Shown one piece after another: positions 10,172-18,845 of a stretch of 64,000 bases of DNA (position 1 is its first letter; every line of letters starts with the position of its first letter). Origin of the DNA: Psychrobacter pygoscelis (GTDB lineage Bacteria; Pseudomonadota; Gammaproteobacteria; Pseudomonadales; Moraxellaceae). Below the pieces are notes generated by a model, which had not been told where the DNA came from, searched no databases, and saw nothing but the letters and a program-made list of their open reading frames with translations. The DNA is taken from positions 124,001-188,000 of the forward strand of contig NZ_RQRU01000004.1 of assembly GCF_004335015.1 (NCBI RefSeq). Reading direction: 5' to 3'. Made by a program: the position numbers and the translations under genes.

Positions 10172-11965
10172 TTAATAGACAAACTGCTCAACGTCCATAT
10201 CCATGAATGGTTCATGACCAGCATCAATGCGGGCAACATGGGTACGGGTACGCGGCAATATCTTGCTAAAATAGAACTTAGCTGTTTTTATTTTGGCGTC
10301 ATAAAAGCCTTGCTCAGTGGTATCGCCAGATAAAGCTTGCTGAGCAACCAATGCCATCCGCGCCCATAAGTAGGCTAAGGTGACATAACCACTGAAATAC
10401 ATGTAGTCAACAGCAGCAGCGCCTACGGCTTCTGGATTTTGCATGGCTTGAGCACCAATACGCTGGGTAAGCTCGCCCCATTGTTTATTTAGTTCGGCCA
10501 GTGGCGCAATAAACTGTGCCATGTCCATATTGTCTTGATGCTCAGTGCAAAATTTGTGGACTACTTTGGTGAAGTTAGCGAGTAACTTGCCTTGTGAGCC
10601 TAAGACCTTGCGGCCTAGCAAGTCCAATGACTGAATCTGTGTTGTTCCTTCGTAGATACAAGCAATAGTAGTATCACGAATATTTTGCTCAAGGCCATAT
10701 TCAGTACAGAAGCCGCTACCACCCAAGACTTGAACGCCATGCTTGGCAGACTCAAAGCCAGTCTCGGTTAAGAATGCTTTACCAATTGGTGTCAATAGTG
10801 ACAACATCTGATCAGCGTACTGACGCGCCTCACCATCCCCTTTGGCAACGACATCAGCAAACTGTGACATATAGCATACCAATGCCCGCCCGCCCTCTGC
10901 AAATGCTTTGGTTGTCAATAACATATCACGCACGGCAGGGTGGACGATGATAGGGTCAGCTGGCTTTTCAGGGAATTTTGCACCGCCGAGCGCACGAAGG
11001 GCTAGTCGCTCTTTGGCAAAGGGTAGAGCACCTTGAAACGCATATTCAGAAGCGGTCACCCCTTGGATAGCTGTACCGATTCGGGCAACATTCATAAAGG
11101 TAAACATACAGTTTAGACCTTTATTTTCTGGACCAATCAAAAAGCCGGTCGCACCATCATAATTCATTACGCAGGTTGCAGATGCTTTGATACCCATTTT
11201 GTGCTCAATAGAGCCACAAGTTACCGCATTTCGCTCACCCAAGCTACCATCATCGCCCACCATGAATTTAGGAACGATAAATAAAGACAGCCCTTTGGTC
11301 CCAGCTGGAGCATCGGGAAGGCGAGCTAAGACAATATGGATAATATTGTCAGACATATCGTGCTCGCCTGCTGAGATCCAGATTTTATTACCTTTAATAC
11401 TATAGGAGCCATCGCCGTTTGGATCAGCTTTGGTGCGGACTAGGTTCAAATCTGAGCCACACTGTGGTTCGGTTAGGCACATAACCCCCGACCATTCACC
11501 ACTGACAAGTTTAGGCAAGTATTTATTCTTTTGGCTATCAGTACCATGGTGCTCTAGGGTAGATATTGCTCCCTCAGACAGTCCTGGGTACATAGAGAAT
11601 GACCAGTTTGCCGTACCCATAAATTCATTAATGGCTGAATTAAGAGAAGTAGGCATTGCCTGACCGCCGAATTCTTCATCAGCTGTTAGCGCAGTAAAAC
11701 CAAGCTCGCAATACTGTTGATAAGCCTCTTTAAAGCCCTTAGGGGTAGTGACCACGCCATCATTAAACTGACAACCTTCAGCGTCACCGCTCATGTTAAG
11801 TGGCGATAGCTCATTTTCTGCAAAGCTTGCCGCAGTCTCAAGATAGCTGTCAATAATGTCTTGTTCCACATGTTCAAAGGCAGGGATAGTTTGATAATGT
11901 GCGGCACTATTTAGTAGCTCATGCATGACGAATTTTGTATCACGTAAAGGGGCTTTGTATTGCAT
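10172..11965 (-). CDS. Acyl-CoA dehydrogenase (large, C-terminal-domain type), copy 2
   Basis: A 597-residue paralogue of the gene at 8259-10043, alignable along its whole length. Shared landmarks are CLTEPQCGSDLN, KGNKIWISAGEHD, EHKMGIKASATCVMNYD and ACIYEGTTQIQSLDLLGRK, with the base Glu in IYEG. The two genes lie in the same orientation with 128 bases between them and were probably produced by tandem duplication followed by divergence, suggesting two chain-length or branched substrates. The ATG at 11965 (MQYKAPLRDTKF) matches the start of the other copy (MAVYNAPLDDMRF). Confidence 0.9.
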   Translation of the reverse strand: MQYKAPLRDTKFVMHELLNSAAHYQTIPAFEHVEQDIIDSYLETAASFAENELSPLNMSGDAEGCQFNDGVVTTPKGFKEAYQQYCELGFTALTADEEFGGQAMPTSLNSAINEFMGTANWSFSMYPGLSEGAISTLEHHGTDSQKNKYLPKLVSGEWSGVMCLTEPQCGSDLNLVRTKADPNGDGSYSIKGNKIWISAGEHDMSDNIIHIVLARLPDAPAGTKGLSLFIVPKFMVGDDGSLGERNAVTCGSIEHKMGIKASATCVMNYDGATGFLIGPENKGLNCMFTFMNVARIGTAIQGVTASEYAFQGALPFAKERLALRALGGAKFPEKPADPIIVHPAVRDMLLTTKAFAEGGRALVCYMSQFADVVAKGDGEARQYADQMLSLLTPIGKAFLTETGFESAKHGVQVLGGSGFCTEYGLEQNIRDTTIACIYEGTTQIQSLDLLGRKVLGSQGKLLANFTKVVHKFCTEHQDNMDMAQFIAPLAELNKQWGELTQRIGAQAMQNPEAVGAAAVDYMYFSGYVTLAYLWARMALVAQQALSGDTTEQGFYDAKIKTAKFYFSKILPRTRTHVARIDAGHEPFMDMDVEQFVY

Positions 11966-12900
11966 AGATCAATCCTTATTAAGTGGCTAGTTACTTTTTA
12001 ATTTATGGTGTTGTTGGCATAATAAGAAAAACAGATATCTTAATCAAATAAAGCCATAACTCTCTAGCAGTCAATATCACCCTCTAGCAGGCACAGCTAT
12101 AAGCGCTTCGACAGCTTCGATGAAGCCCAAAGGTAAGAAAGTACGCAGATTATTCGTAGGAATGATCAGCAGCTATCTTAATGGCTTGCAGAAGTGAGCT
12201 CACCGCTTTTTGAGGTGCTGGCGAAAGTCTTATAGTTATCAATCTCATAATAAGAGGCTTAGTGATAAAGTGTATTACGTAGAATAAATAAACAATATTA
12301 AGTGTTTTGGATGGCTAAGTTGTGCCCAATAGCAGGTGTGTGAACTTAGACAAACTAGATTATCAGGCGACCAGTTAGTGATCGCGACATGAGGCTATCA
12401 AGTTAAATAGCTCATTATCTGACCTTACCTCACCAAAGCTAATAGCAGCTGTATCAAAGGTAGTAATACGCAAAATAGTGAGTACTATTCACCTAACAGA
12501 CTCTGTATTGCTCGGGCCTGTAAAAGATAGTGGTTACGGCAGGATTATACAAGCAGCGATATACAACTGATAAGTCATAAGAATTTAAATTAAAAGTGGA
12601 AGCGAATGTGTTAGAGACTAGCTAATATAGGAGGGCAGTTATTATATAGTAGAGCTAATCGCACGACTAAAGTGAAAAGTGGGTGCAGTCAATTTTTACG
12701 TCTAGAGTAATTTGACCATAGTGGCGCATCACTTGACTGATTAATCATTTGTCTGGCCAATCACTTAGTTCGATTTTCTATAAAATGGAAGGAGGCGCTG
12801 TAAAGTAAGAGGGTATAAGCAAAAGAGATATCATAAGTTAAGTAACGTGCTCTAGCGATAATAGCAGAGCGATATAGATATATAGACAAATAAACACCAG
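11966..12900. other. Long intergenic region without a recognisable gene
   Basis: About 935 bases between the acyl-CoA dehydrogenase and the PAS-GGDEF-EAL gene. No ORF of 60 codons or more, no strong terminator and no repeat was noticed. It presumably contains the promoter of the dehydrogenase genes and may be the remains of decayed sequence; I cannot support anything more specific. Confidence 0.4.
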
Positions 12901-14613
12901 TTATAGAGCTAAGTTAAGGTTACCTTTAGCCTGCGCTACCAAAAGATCGGTGGCTTGATGGGCGCACATAGGCTTACCAAACAGATAGCCTTGACCATAA
13001 TGACAGCCAATACCAGCAAGAATCTGACACTGTTCAGGTCTTTCAATACCTTCAGCGACGATTTTCATATTTAAGGCTGCTCCTAAGGTGGCGATTGCTT
13101 TGACGATGTGCTGCTGGATAGGCTGCTCAGCTATATTGGCCACAAAGCTTTGATCTACTTTGATAAAGTCAAAAGGAAATTCTTGTAGGTAACTGAGCGA
13201 GGCATAACGCGTGCCAAAGTCATCCAATGCTAAGCAGATGCCCAGAGCCTTTAAGGCGTTTAATTGTCTCTTGACGGCTTGATGGCGCAGCATTAACGTA
13301 GATTCTGTTATCTCAATGTGGATACTATCAGGAGTAATAGCATGAGCGGTGAGCAAGTCGTTTAGGCATGAGACAAAATTTAGATGATTAAATACGGCAG
13401 CATCGGCGTTTAAGCATAAATGAGCAGTAAGCCCCTTTGATCTCCAAATACCCAGTAGGTGTACCACTTGCTCAGCCATCTGAAAAAAAAGCTCGAAGGA
13501 CAATTTATGACTAATGATAGCAGTAATAAACTGATCAGGGCTGAGAAGACCACGACTAGGATGTTGCCAGCGAACTAAGGCCTCAAAGCCGATAATTCTG
13601 TCGGTTAAGAGGTCTATTTTTGGTTGGTAATAGGCGATGAACTGTGATTGTTCAAAGGCTTGCCGTAGATCAGCTTCTATCTGCAGATCTATAAAGGAGT
13701 TATGATTTAGCTTGTCAGTAAACCAGTATATATCATCACCACCTTGCTGCTTGACATGTTCTAACGCTTTTTCAGCATTATTAAGCAGTACGTCCATTTG
13801 TTGACCATCTCTTGGATAAAAGCTGACACCAACTGAAATATGAACATATAGGGTAGTGTTGCTGATACGAAAGGGTAGCTCGCACTGCTGCATGAGGCTA
13901 TCGAGCTGATTGCGAACCATGTTGGCTTCTTTTAGCTCAAACAACATCGCAAAGTCTTCGCTGCCAAAATTGGCAAAGCAATGAAGGTTCTCTAGATTTA
14001 GCTCTTGAATTCGCGTAACGAACTGCTGCAATAACTGATCAACACTATTTTGGCCTAGATGACTAACAAGCAGTCGATAGTTATCGATACTAAAGCGTAC
14101 CACGACCACTTCTTGGTAGGTATCTAGCAGAAGGTCGGCTAATTGACGGACAAAGAATTGTCTATTGGGTAGGTTGGTCAGTTGATTGTAGTTCTGAAGA
14201 TGTTGAATCTTTTCTCGACTGCTATGGACGACACTGATGTCACGGCATAAACCAATATAGTAGCGCTCATCGTTAATGGCCACATGTATGATGGTTATGC
14301 TTAGCGGAATAACAGTACCATGACGAGTAGTGACGAAGAAGTCTTTTTGGTATTGTTGATCAACGGGAAGGCGATAAAGAGACCTTTTGACTAACTTCAA
14401 TGTGGACTTAGGGATAAAATTAGCTTGATATGTCCCGACTAACTCACCCATTAAAAACGAGCGCTCAAAGCCAAGCAAATTGACAAGACTCTGATTGACA
14501 TCACGATATCTAAAGCTAGCATCTAAAATAAAGATGCTGTCTTCAGAGTGCTGATAAATCTTTGAGAAAAGCGTAAATTTGATATCAGAAGCAAGCGGTG
14601 AAATCGCAGCCAT
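12901..14613 (-). CDS. PAS-GGDEF-EAL cyclic-di-GMP protein, probably a phosphodiesterase
   Basis: A 570-residue signalling protein. Residues ~10-130 form a PAS domain (HSEDSIFILDASFRYRDVN), ~140-300 a GGDEF domain and ~310-560 an EAL domain. The GGDEF signature is degenerate (NFGSEDFAM in place of GG[DE]EF), so diguanylate cyclase activity is unlikely. The EAL domain keeps FEALVRWQHP, NADAAVF, EITES, LDDFGTRYASLSYL, FIKVDQSF and VAEGIE, the set expected of an active c-di-GMP phosphodiesterase. No transmembrane segment is seen, so it is cytosolic and probably senses a ligand through PAS. It is encoded alone, with long spacers on both sides. Confidence 0.88.
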   Translation of the reverse strand: MAAISPLASDIKFTLFSKIYQHSEDSIFILDASFRYRDVNQSLVNLLGFERSFLMGELVGTYQANFIPKSTLKLVKRSLYRLPVDQQYQKDFFVTTRHGTVIPLSITIIHVAINDERYYIGLCRDISVVHSSREKIQHLQNYNQLTNLPNRQFFVRQLADLLLDTYQEVVVVRFSIDNYRLLVSHLGQNSVDQLLQQFVTRIQELNLENLHCFANFGSEDFAMLFELKEANMVRNQLDSLMQQCELPFRISNTTLYVHISVGVSFYPRDGQQMDVLLNNAEKALEHVKQQGGDDIYWFTDKLNHNSFIDLQIEADLRQAFEQSQFIAYYQPKIDLLTDRIIGFEALVRWQHPSRGLLSPDQFITAIISHKLSFELFFQMAEQVVHLLGIWRSKGLTAHLCLNADAAVFNHLNFVSCLNDLLTAHAITPDSIHIEITESTLMLRHQAVKRQLNALKALGICLALDDFGTRYASLSYLQEFPFDFIKVDQSFVANIAEQPIQQHIVKAIATLGAALNMKIVAEGIERPEQCQILAGIGCHYGQGYLFGKPMCAHQATDLLVAQAKGNLNLAL

Positions 14614-14754
14614 AATCAGAGCTCAATATTAAATTGGGTGAAATATCAAAAAAAACTGCATCACCGATTTAAAAATAACATGCTTTGCTGCTAATTAACG
14701 TGGTAGCTACGCTGAAGATAATGGGTAATTTTGTAAACAATTGTCTATTTATAA

Positions 14755-15657
14755 TTAACGACATAAAGCATGTAAAGTAGCTAAAGCAACGACTGGCGCG
14801 GTTTCGGTTCTTAACACTCGCTTACCTATCTGCCAAGCCTCAAAGCCAGTGGAATAAGCCAGCTCAAGTTCACTACTACTCAGTCCGCCCTCTGGACCAA
14901 TCAATAGCTTGAAGCAGCATGGAGAAGACTGGGCAGCTTGAAAAGCTTGCTGAATTTGCTCAATTATACTAGCCGATAGATGTTGATTATTGACTTCGGC
15001 AGTATTTGGAACGGCAAGTACCAAGCGTAATGAGGCAGTCAGCTGTAGATTGGCATAATAAGATTGGCGTAATAAAGGCTCCACGATTGGACTTACCTGC
15101 TGACTTTGTAACGCTAAATCTACAGATTTATCAGTTTCTGACTTCAACCAATCTTCGATAGATAAAGGGGCAAAGATAAGTGGTGGGCGGTTGAGACCAC
15201 ATTGTTCGCAAGCGGCAATAGCGACCTGCTGCCAATGCAATAATTTTTTAGGGACTTGCGATGATTTTAGACTGACTTCACCATGATGACTGGTTAATAG
15301 CTGAATAGCGCTAACCCCCAGTTCAGTGGCTTTTTGAATGGCATAATCCATTCGGTCGCCACGACTCATCACTAAGCCTATCGTGGTCATTATATTGGGC
15401 GTCCGTTCAATAGGATCAAAAGCCAATAGTTTCGCACGAGCATTTTTTTTACTGACCTCAATCAGCTCTGCTTGATACTCTCCACCAAAGCCATCAAACA
15501 GCAGTGCCACATCACTAACCTTGGCTCGAAGCACACGGCACCAATGATGAACAATTGATTCTGGAAGCGTAAAACTATCATTGATGCTAAGATCAGCGAG
15601 TGGGGTAGGGATAGTGTTGTCACAGAGGGCGGTGACATCGTAATAAAATCTACGCAT
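14755..15657 (-). CDS. rsmE: 16S rRNA (uracil1498-N3)-methyltransferase RsmE
   Basis: SPOUT-class methyltransferase that forms m3U1498 in 16S rRNA. The C-terminal LLIGPEGGLSSSELE and LRTETAPVVAL motifs form the trefoil knot SAM site typical of RsmE, and HHWCRVLRAKVSD belongs to the N-terminal PUA-like part. I start at the ATG at 15657 (MRRFYYDV, 300 residues), because RsmE proteins characteristically begin MRRF; an upstream in-frame TTG at 15681 has no ribosome binding site. The residues ~185-225 insertion is longer than in E. coli RsmE. Confidence 0.92.
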   Translation of the reverse strand: MRRFYYDVTALCDNTIPTPLADLSINDSFTLPESIVHHWCRVLRAKVSDVALLFDGFGGEYQAELIEVSKKNARAKLLAFDPIERTPNIMTTIGLVMSRGDRMDYAIQKATELGVSAIQLLTSHHGEVSLKSSQVPKKLLHWQQVAIAACEQCGLNRPPLIFAPLSIEDWLKSETDKSVDLALQSQQVSPIVEPLLRQSYYANLQLTASLRLVLAVPNTAEVNNQHLSASIIEQIQQAFQAAQSSPCCFKLLIGPEGGLSSSELELAYSTGFEAWQIGKRVLRTETAPVVALATLHALCR

Positions 15658-16100
15658 AGATAGGACACTCAATTTAGCCAATGTTTGAATAAGATTAACA
15701 GGATAAAATTTTTGCTTAGTAAGACTTGATAGAAATTATCTGACAGAAATAATGTCGATTATTTTAGTCTGAAAATACATAAAAAATAACCCTTCATAAC
15801 CGTACAATAATACTTAATTGATCTTCATATGATGAATATCAGAGAGTTATTAATTAAGCCAATAGTTATTTATATCGGTATAAATTTAAAATAGTTGTTT
15901 AATAGAATTAGTGTCTAGACACTTATCTTCTAAAGATAGAATATAGTTACAACGCCTGTAATCTCAAGGTAGCAAGGGGATAAAAAAAGTAACGATGACG
16001 GCATTATCTCTATAGCTGGTTGACTATATCTTTGTTAGCAGTCCAATAAATGAGCCTATTTATGCCATCAGAGACCTCAGACAAGGCAATATTACAATAA
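15658..16100. other. AT-rich intergenic region rsmE / metF
   Basis: About 440 bases, very AT-rich, without an ORF of note. It holds the rsmE promoter on the minus strand, though no sigma-70 match stood out. Its right end is the terminator of the ahcY-metF operon, described separately. Confidence 0.4.
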
Positions 16101-16136
16101 AAAACCCAAACTCATAGGTGTAAGAGTTTGGGTTTG
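16101..16136 (-). terminator. Rho-independent terminator of ahcY-metF
   Basis: A 12-bp perfect stem (AAACCCAAACTC, 10-base loop, GAGTTTGGGTTT) is followed on the minus strand by TTTTATTG. It lies 30 bases past the metF stop codon. Confidence 0.88.
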
Positions 16137-16166
16137 GCTAGTAGTACAACGTATTTAAAAATACGC

Positions 16167-17015
16167 TTATAGCCCTAAAGCTTCCACAAGACGCATATTA
16201 GGCTGAACTTTATTCATGCTATAAAAATGCAGTGCAGGAACGCCTTCATTAATTAACCGCTCACAGAGTCGATAGACAATGTCAAAGCCAAACTCACGGA
16301 TGGCTTTTCTATCATCACCGAAGTCTGCCAGCTGTTTGCGGATATAGCGTGGAATATCAGCACCACAGCTGTCTGCAAAACGTATTAAATTACTGGCGTT
16401 AACAATCGGCATAATACCAGCGACTAATGGCTTGTCGGTGGTATCAATACCATTTTTTTCTAATGCATCACGTAAGTACAGATAGCTGTCTGCATTATAA
16501 AAGAACTGCGTAATTGCCGTATTGGCACCGGCATTGAATTTTTTGACCAAGTTTTCGATATCAAATTCAAAGCTTCGTGCCTGCGGGTGCATCTCAGGGT
16601 AGGCTGCAACCTCAATATGAAAGTAGTCACCAGTGTGCTCACGAATAAACTTCACTAAGTCTAGAGCAAACGGTAACTCGCCCATGCCGACCTGTCCAGA
16701 GGGCAGGTCACCACGAAGCGCCACTAAACGGTTAATACCTTGCGCCTTATAACGTTCTAACAACTCAGCGATTTGTGCTTTGCTATCACCAATACAGGAG
16801 ATATGCGGCGCAATAGGGGTATCACTGCGAGCGCATAGGCTATCAACGATATCTAGCGTACGCTCACGGGTAGAGCCGCCTGCACCATAGGTGACAGAAA
16901 AATAAATCGGTGACAATGTATTTAAGCTATCAAATGTTGCTAATAGCTTCTCTTTTCCTTGCTGCGTCTGAGTAGGGAAAAATTCAAAAGAGACGGTAGG
17001 TTTAGTGGTGGTCAT
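16167..17015 (-). CDS. metF: 5,10-methylenetetrahydrofolate reductase MetF
   Basis: Reduces 5,10-methylene-THF to 5-methyl-THF with FAD, supplying the methyl group for homocysteine remethylation. SFEFFPT at the N-terminus (catalytic Glu), YGAGGSTRERT, CIGDSKAQI, LRGDLP and AAYPEMHPQA are the family's landmark motifs. I choose the ATG at 17015 (MTTTKPTVSFEFFP, 282 residues), preceded by AGGGA at good spacing. An in-frame ATG at 17075 would overlap the end of ahcY and add an unrelated 20-residue tail. It lies 10 bases downstream of ahcY; together they recycle S-adenosylhomocysteine to methionine. Confidence 0.95.
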   Translation of the reverse strand: MTTTKPTVSFEFFPTQTQQGKEKLLATFDSLNTLSPIYFSVTYGAGGSTRERTLDIVDSLCARSDTPIAPHISCIGDSKAQIAELLERYKAQGINRLVALRGDLPSGQVGMGELPFALDLVKFIREHTGDYFHIEVAAYPEMHPQARSFEFDIENLVKKFNAGANTAITQFFYNADSYLYLRDALEKNGIDTTDKPLVAGIMPIVNASNLIRFADSCGADIPRYIRKQLADFGDDRKAIREFGFDIVYRLCERLINEGVPALHFYSMNKVQPNMRLVEALGL

Positions 17016-17025
17016 AACCGTATCC

Positions 17026-18459
17026 CTAGTATTTATAGTCATCAGGCTTAAATGGCCCTTCGACTGGCACACCAAGATAGTCAGCTTGCTCAGCTGTAAG
17101 CTTAGTTAGGACACCATTAAAGCCCTCCACCATAGCGGCAGCGACTTCTTCATCAAGCTTTTTCGGTAGTACTTTAACGTATAAATTATCAAATCGATCA
17201 TCGACAGGTAGCTCAGCAAATTTCTCTTCAAATAGATACATTTGCGCAAGGACCTGGTTGGCAAATGAGCCATCCATAACACGTGATGGGTGACCTGTTG
17301 CGTTACCAAGATTGACCAGTCGACCTTCAGCAAGCAAAATCAAGTAATCGCTGTCATCATTCGAGCGGTAGACTTGATGAACTTGAGGTTTGATCTCACT
17401 CCAGCGCCAGTTGTCGCGCATGAACTGAGTGTCAATCTCGGTGTCAAAATGTCCGATATTACAGACCACAGCGCCAGACTTCAATGCCGCCAGCATATGC
17501 CGATCACAGACATGGTAGTTACCAGTAGTGGTGACAATAAGATCGGTATCTTGGAGTAGGCGGGTATTGATCGAATCGGCAGTACCGGCATTGTCACCTG
17601 CATTATAAGGAGAGACGACTTCGTAGCCATCCATACACGCTTGCATCGCACAGATTGGATCGACTTCTGATACGCGAACGATCATGCCTTCTTGACGCAG
17701 GCTCTGAGCAGAGCCTTTACCGACATCACCATAACCAATGACCAAGGCACGGCGACCAGCAAGCAGCATATCAGTGGCGCGTTTGATCGCATCATTCAAG
17801 CTATGACGGCAGCCGTATTTATTGTCATTTTTTGATTTAGTCACGGCGTCATTGACGTTGATAGCTGGGACTTTGAGCGTGCCTTTATTTAGCATGTCGA
17901 TAAGACGATGCACGCCAGTGGTGGTCTCTTCTGAGATACCGTGGATACTGTCTAGCATCTGTGGGTATTTATCGTGAATAAGCGCGGTTAAGTCGCCGCC
18001 ATCATCCAAGATTAGATTGGCGTCCCAAAGCTCGCCTGATTCTTCACCGCCAGCATGAATTTGTTGACGAAGGCACCATTCGTACTCTTCTTCAGTTTCA
18101 CCTTTCCAAGCGTATACAGGGATACCGGCCGCCGCGATTGCTGCAGCAGCATGATCTTGAGTAGAGAAAATATTGCAAGAGGTCCAGCGTACTTCCGCAC
18201 CAAGAGCGACTAAGGTCTCAATAAGTACAGCAGTTTGGATGGTCATGTGGATACAACCGACGATCTTAGCACCTTTCAATGGCTGCTCGGGTGCATAGCG
18301 GCGACGCAATCCCATAAGGGCAGGCATTTCGGCTTCAGCAAGGGCAATCTCGCGGCGGCCGTAGTCAGCAAGGCTGATATCAGCGACTTTATAATCAGTA
18401 AATGAGGGGTCGATCGTATGGGCAGAAGCTGCCAGTTCAGCTTTAGACACTGCGTCCAT
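17026..18459 (-). CDS. ahcY: Adenosylhomocysteinase (SAH hydrolase) AhcY
   Basis: Reversibly cleaves S-adenosylhomocysteine into adenosine and homocysteine, relieving product inhibition of methyltransferases. The 477-residue length fits the bacterial long form. [53 protein letters not shown] and the NAD-binding [10 protein letters not shown] are all present, as is the C-terminal PFKPDDYKY, which supplies Lys and Tyr to the neighbouring subunit. AGGAG lies six bases before the ATG. Its ~75-base proximal leader is preceded by a candidate SAH riboswitch at 18538-18670, which would switch expression on when SAH accumulates. Confidence 0.97.
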   Translation of the reverse strand: MDAVSKAELAASAHTIDPSFTDYKVADISLADYGRREIALAEAEMPALMGLRRRYAPEQPLKGAKIVGCIHMTIQTAVLIETLVALGAEVRWTSCNIFSTQDHAAAAIAAAGIPVYAWKGETEEEYEWCLRQQIHAGGEESGELWDANLILDDGGDLTALIHDKYPQMLDSIHGISEETTTGVHRLIDMLNKGTLKVPAINVNDAVTKSKNDNKYGCRHSLNDAIKRATDMLLAGRRALVIGYGDVGKGSAQSLRQEGMIVRVSEVDPICAMQACMDGYEVVSPYNAGDNAGTADSINTRLLQDTDLIVTTTGNYHVCDRHMLAALKSGAVVCNIGHFDTEIDTQFMRDNWRWSEIKPQVHQVYRSNDDSDYLILLAEGRLVNLGNATGHPSRVMDGSFANQVLAQMYLFEEKFAELPVDDRFDNLYVKVLPKKLDEEVAAAMVEGFNGVLTKLTAEQADYLGVPVEGPFKPDDYKY

Positions 18460-18537
18460 AATATGCTCCTATCAAAAGTTTGAGTGATAAAAAGAATAAT
18501 AACGCAGGTGTCGTTGTTTGCAAGCAAGAATAGGACA

Positions 18538-18670
18538 TTCGTGCCGCATACCGAGCCTAACATCTAACGCTAAATAGGCTGCCTTAATCAGCAATAATGA
18601 CTTGTAGAAGTCGTAAGCATTAGGCGATTGTCTGAACTACTGGTTAGATGATGCAACACCTCTCGGCGGT
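18538..18670 (-). promoter_or_regulatory. Candidate S-adenosylhomocysteine (SAH) riboswitch upstream of ahcY
   Basis: Read on the minus strand, CCGAG (18666-18662) pairs with CTCGG (18555-18551) as P1. GGTGTTGCA follows the 5' strand of P1, and CATCTAAC (18650-18643) pairs with GTTAGATG (18568-18561) as P2. TTAGGCTCGG closes P1, and GCGGCACG (about 18547-18540) can pair through GCAC with GTGT of the 5' segment as the pseudoknot. These elements follow the order of the known ahcY/SAH aptamer (CCGAGG-GCGYUGC-P2-AGGCUCGG-pseudoknot strand). The P2 arm carries an additional small hairpin (GACTT, GTAG, AAGTC at 18599-18612). This is pattern matching by eye, supported by the downstream gene. Confidence 0.78.
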
Positions 18671-18794
18671 GGTTATTGTATAGCATGATGAGTTATTTGT
18701 CATTCTCTCAAATTGTCGCGGAGGACTAAGACAGTACTGTAATCATCGCTCTACACTATATTCTGACTTAAAATAATTAATCATTGTCATTAAA

Positions 18795-18818
18795 AAACGC
18801 CACCCTAGGGTGACGTTT
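18795..18818 (-). terminator. Terminator of the TonB receptor gene
   Basis: AAACGCCACCC and GGGTGACGTTT form an 11-position stem with one mismatch and a TA loop. On the minus strand it is followed by TTTTTTA. It lies ~28 bases past the stop of the receptor gene. Confidence 0.85.
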
Positions 18819-18845
18819 GTAATCTACTATTGAGTTACTTTTTAA

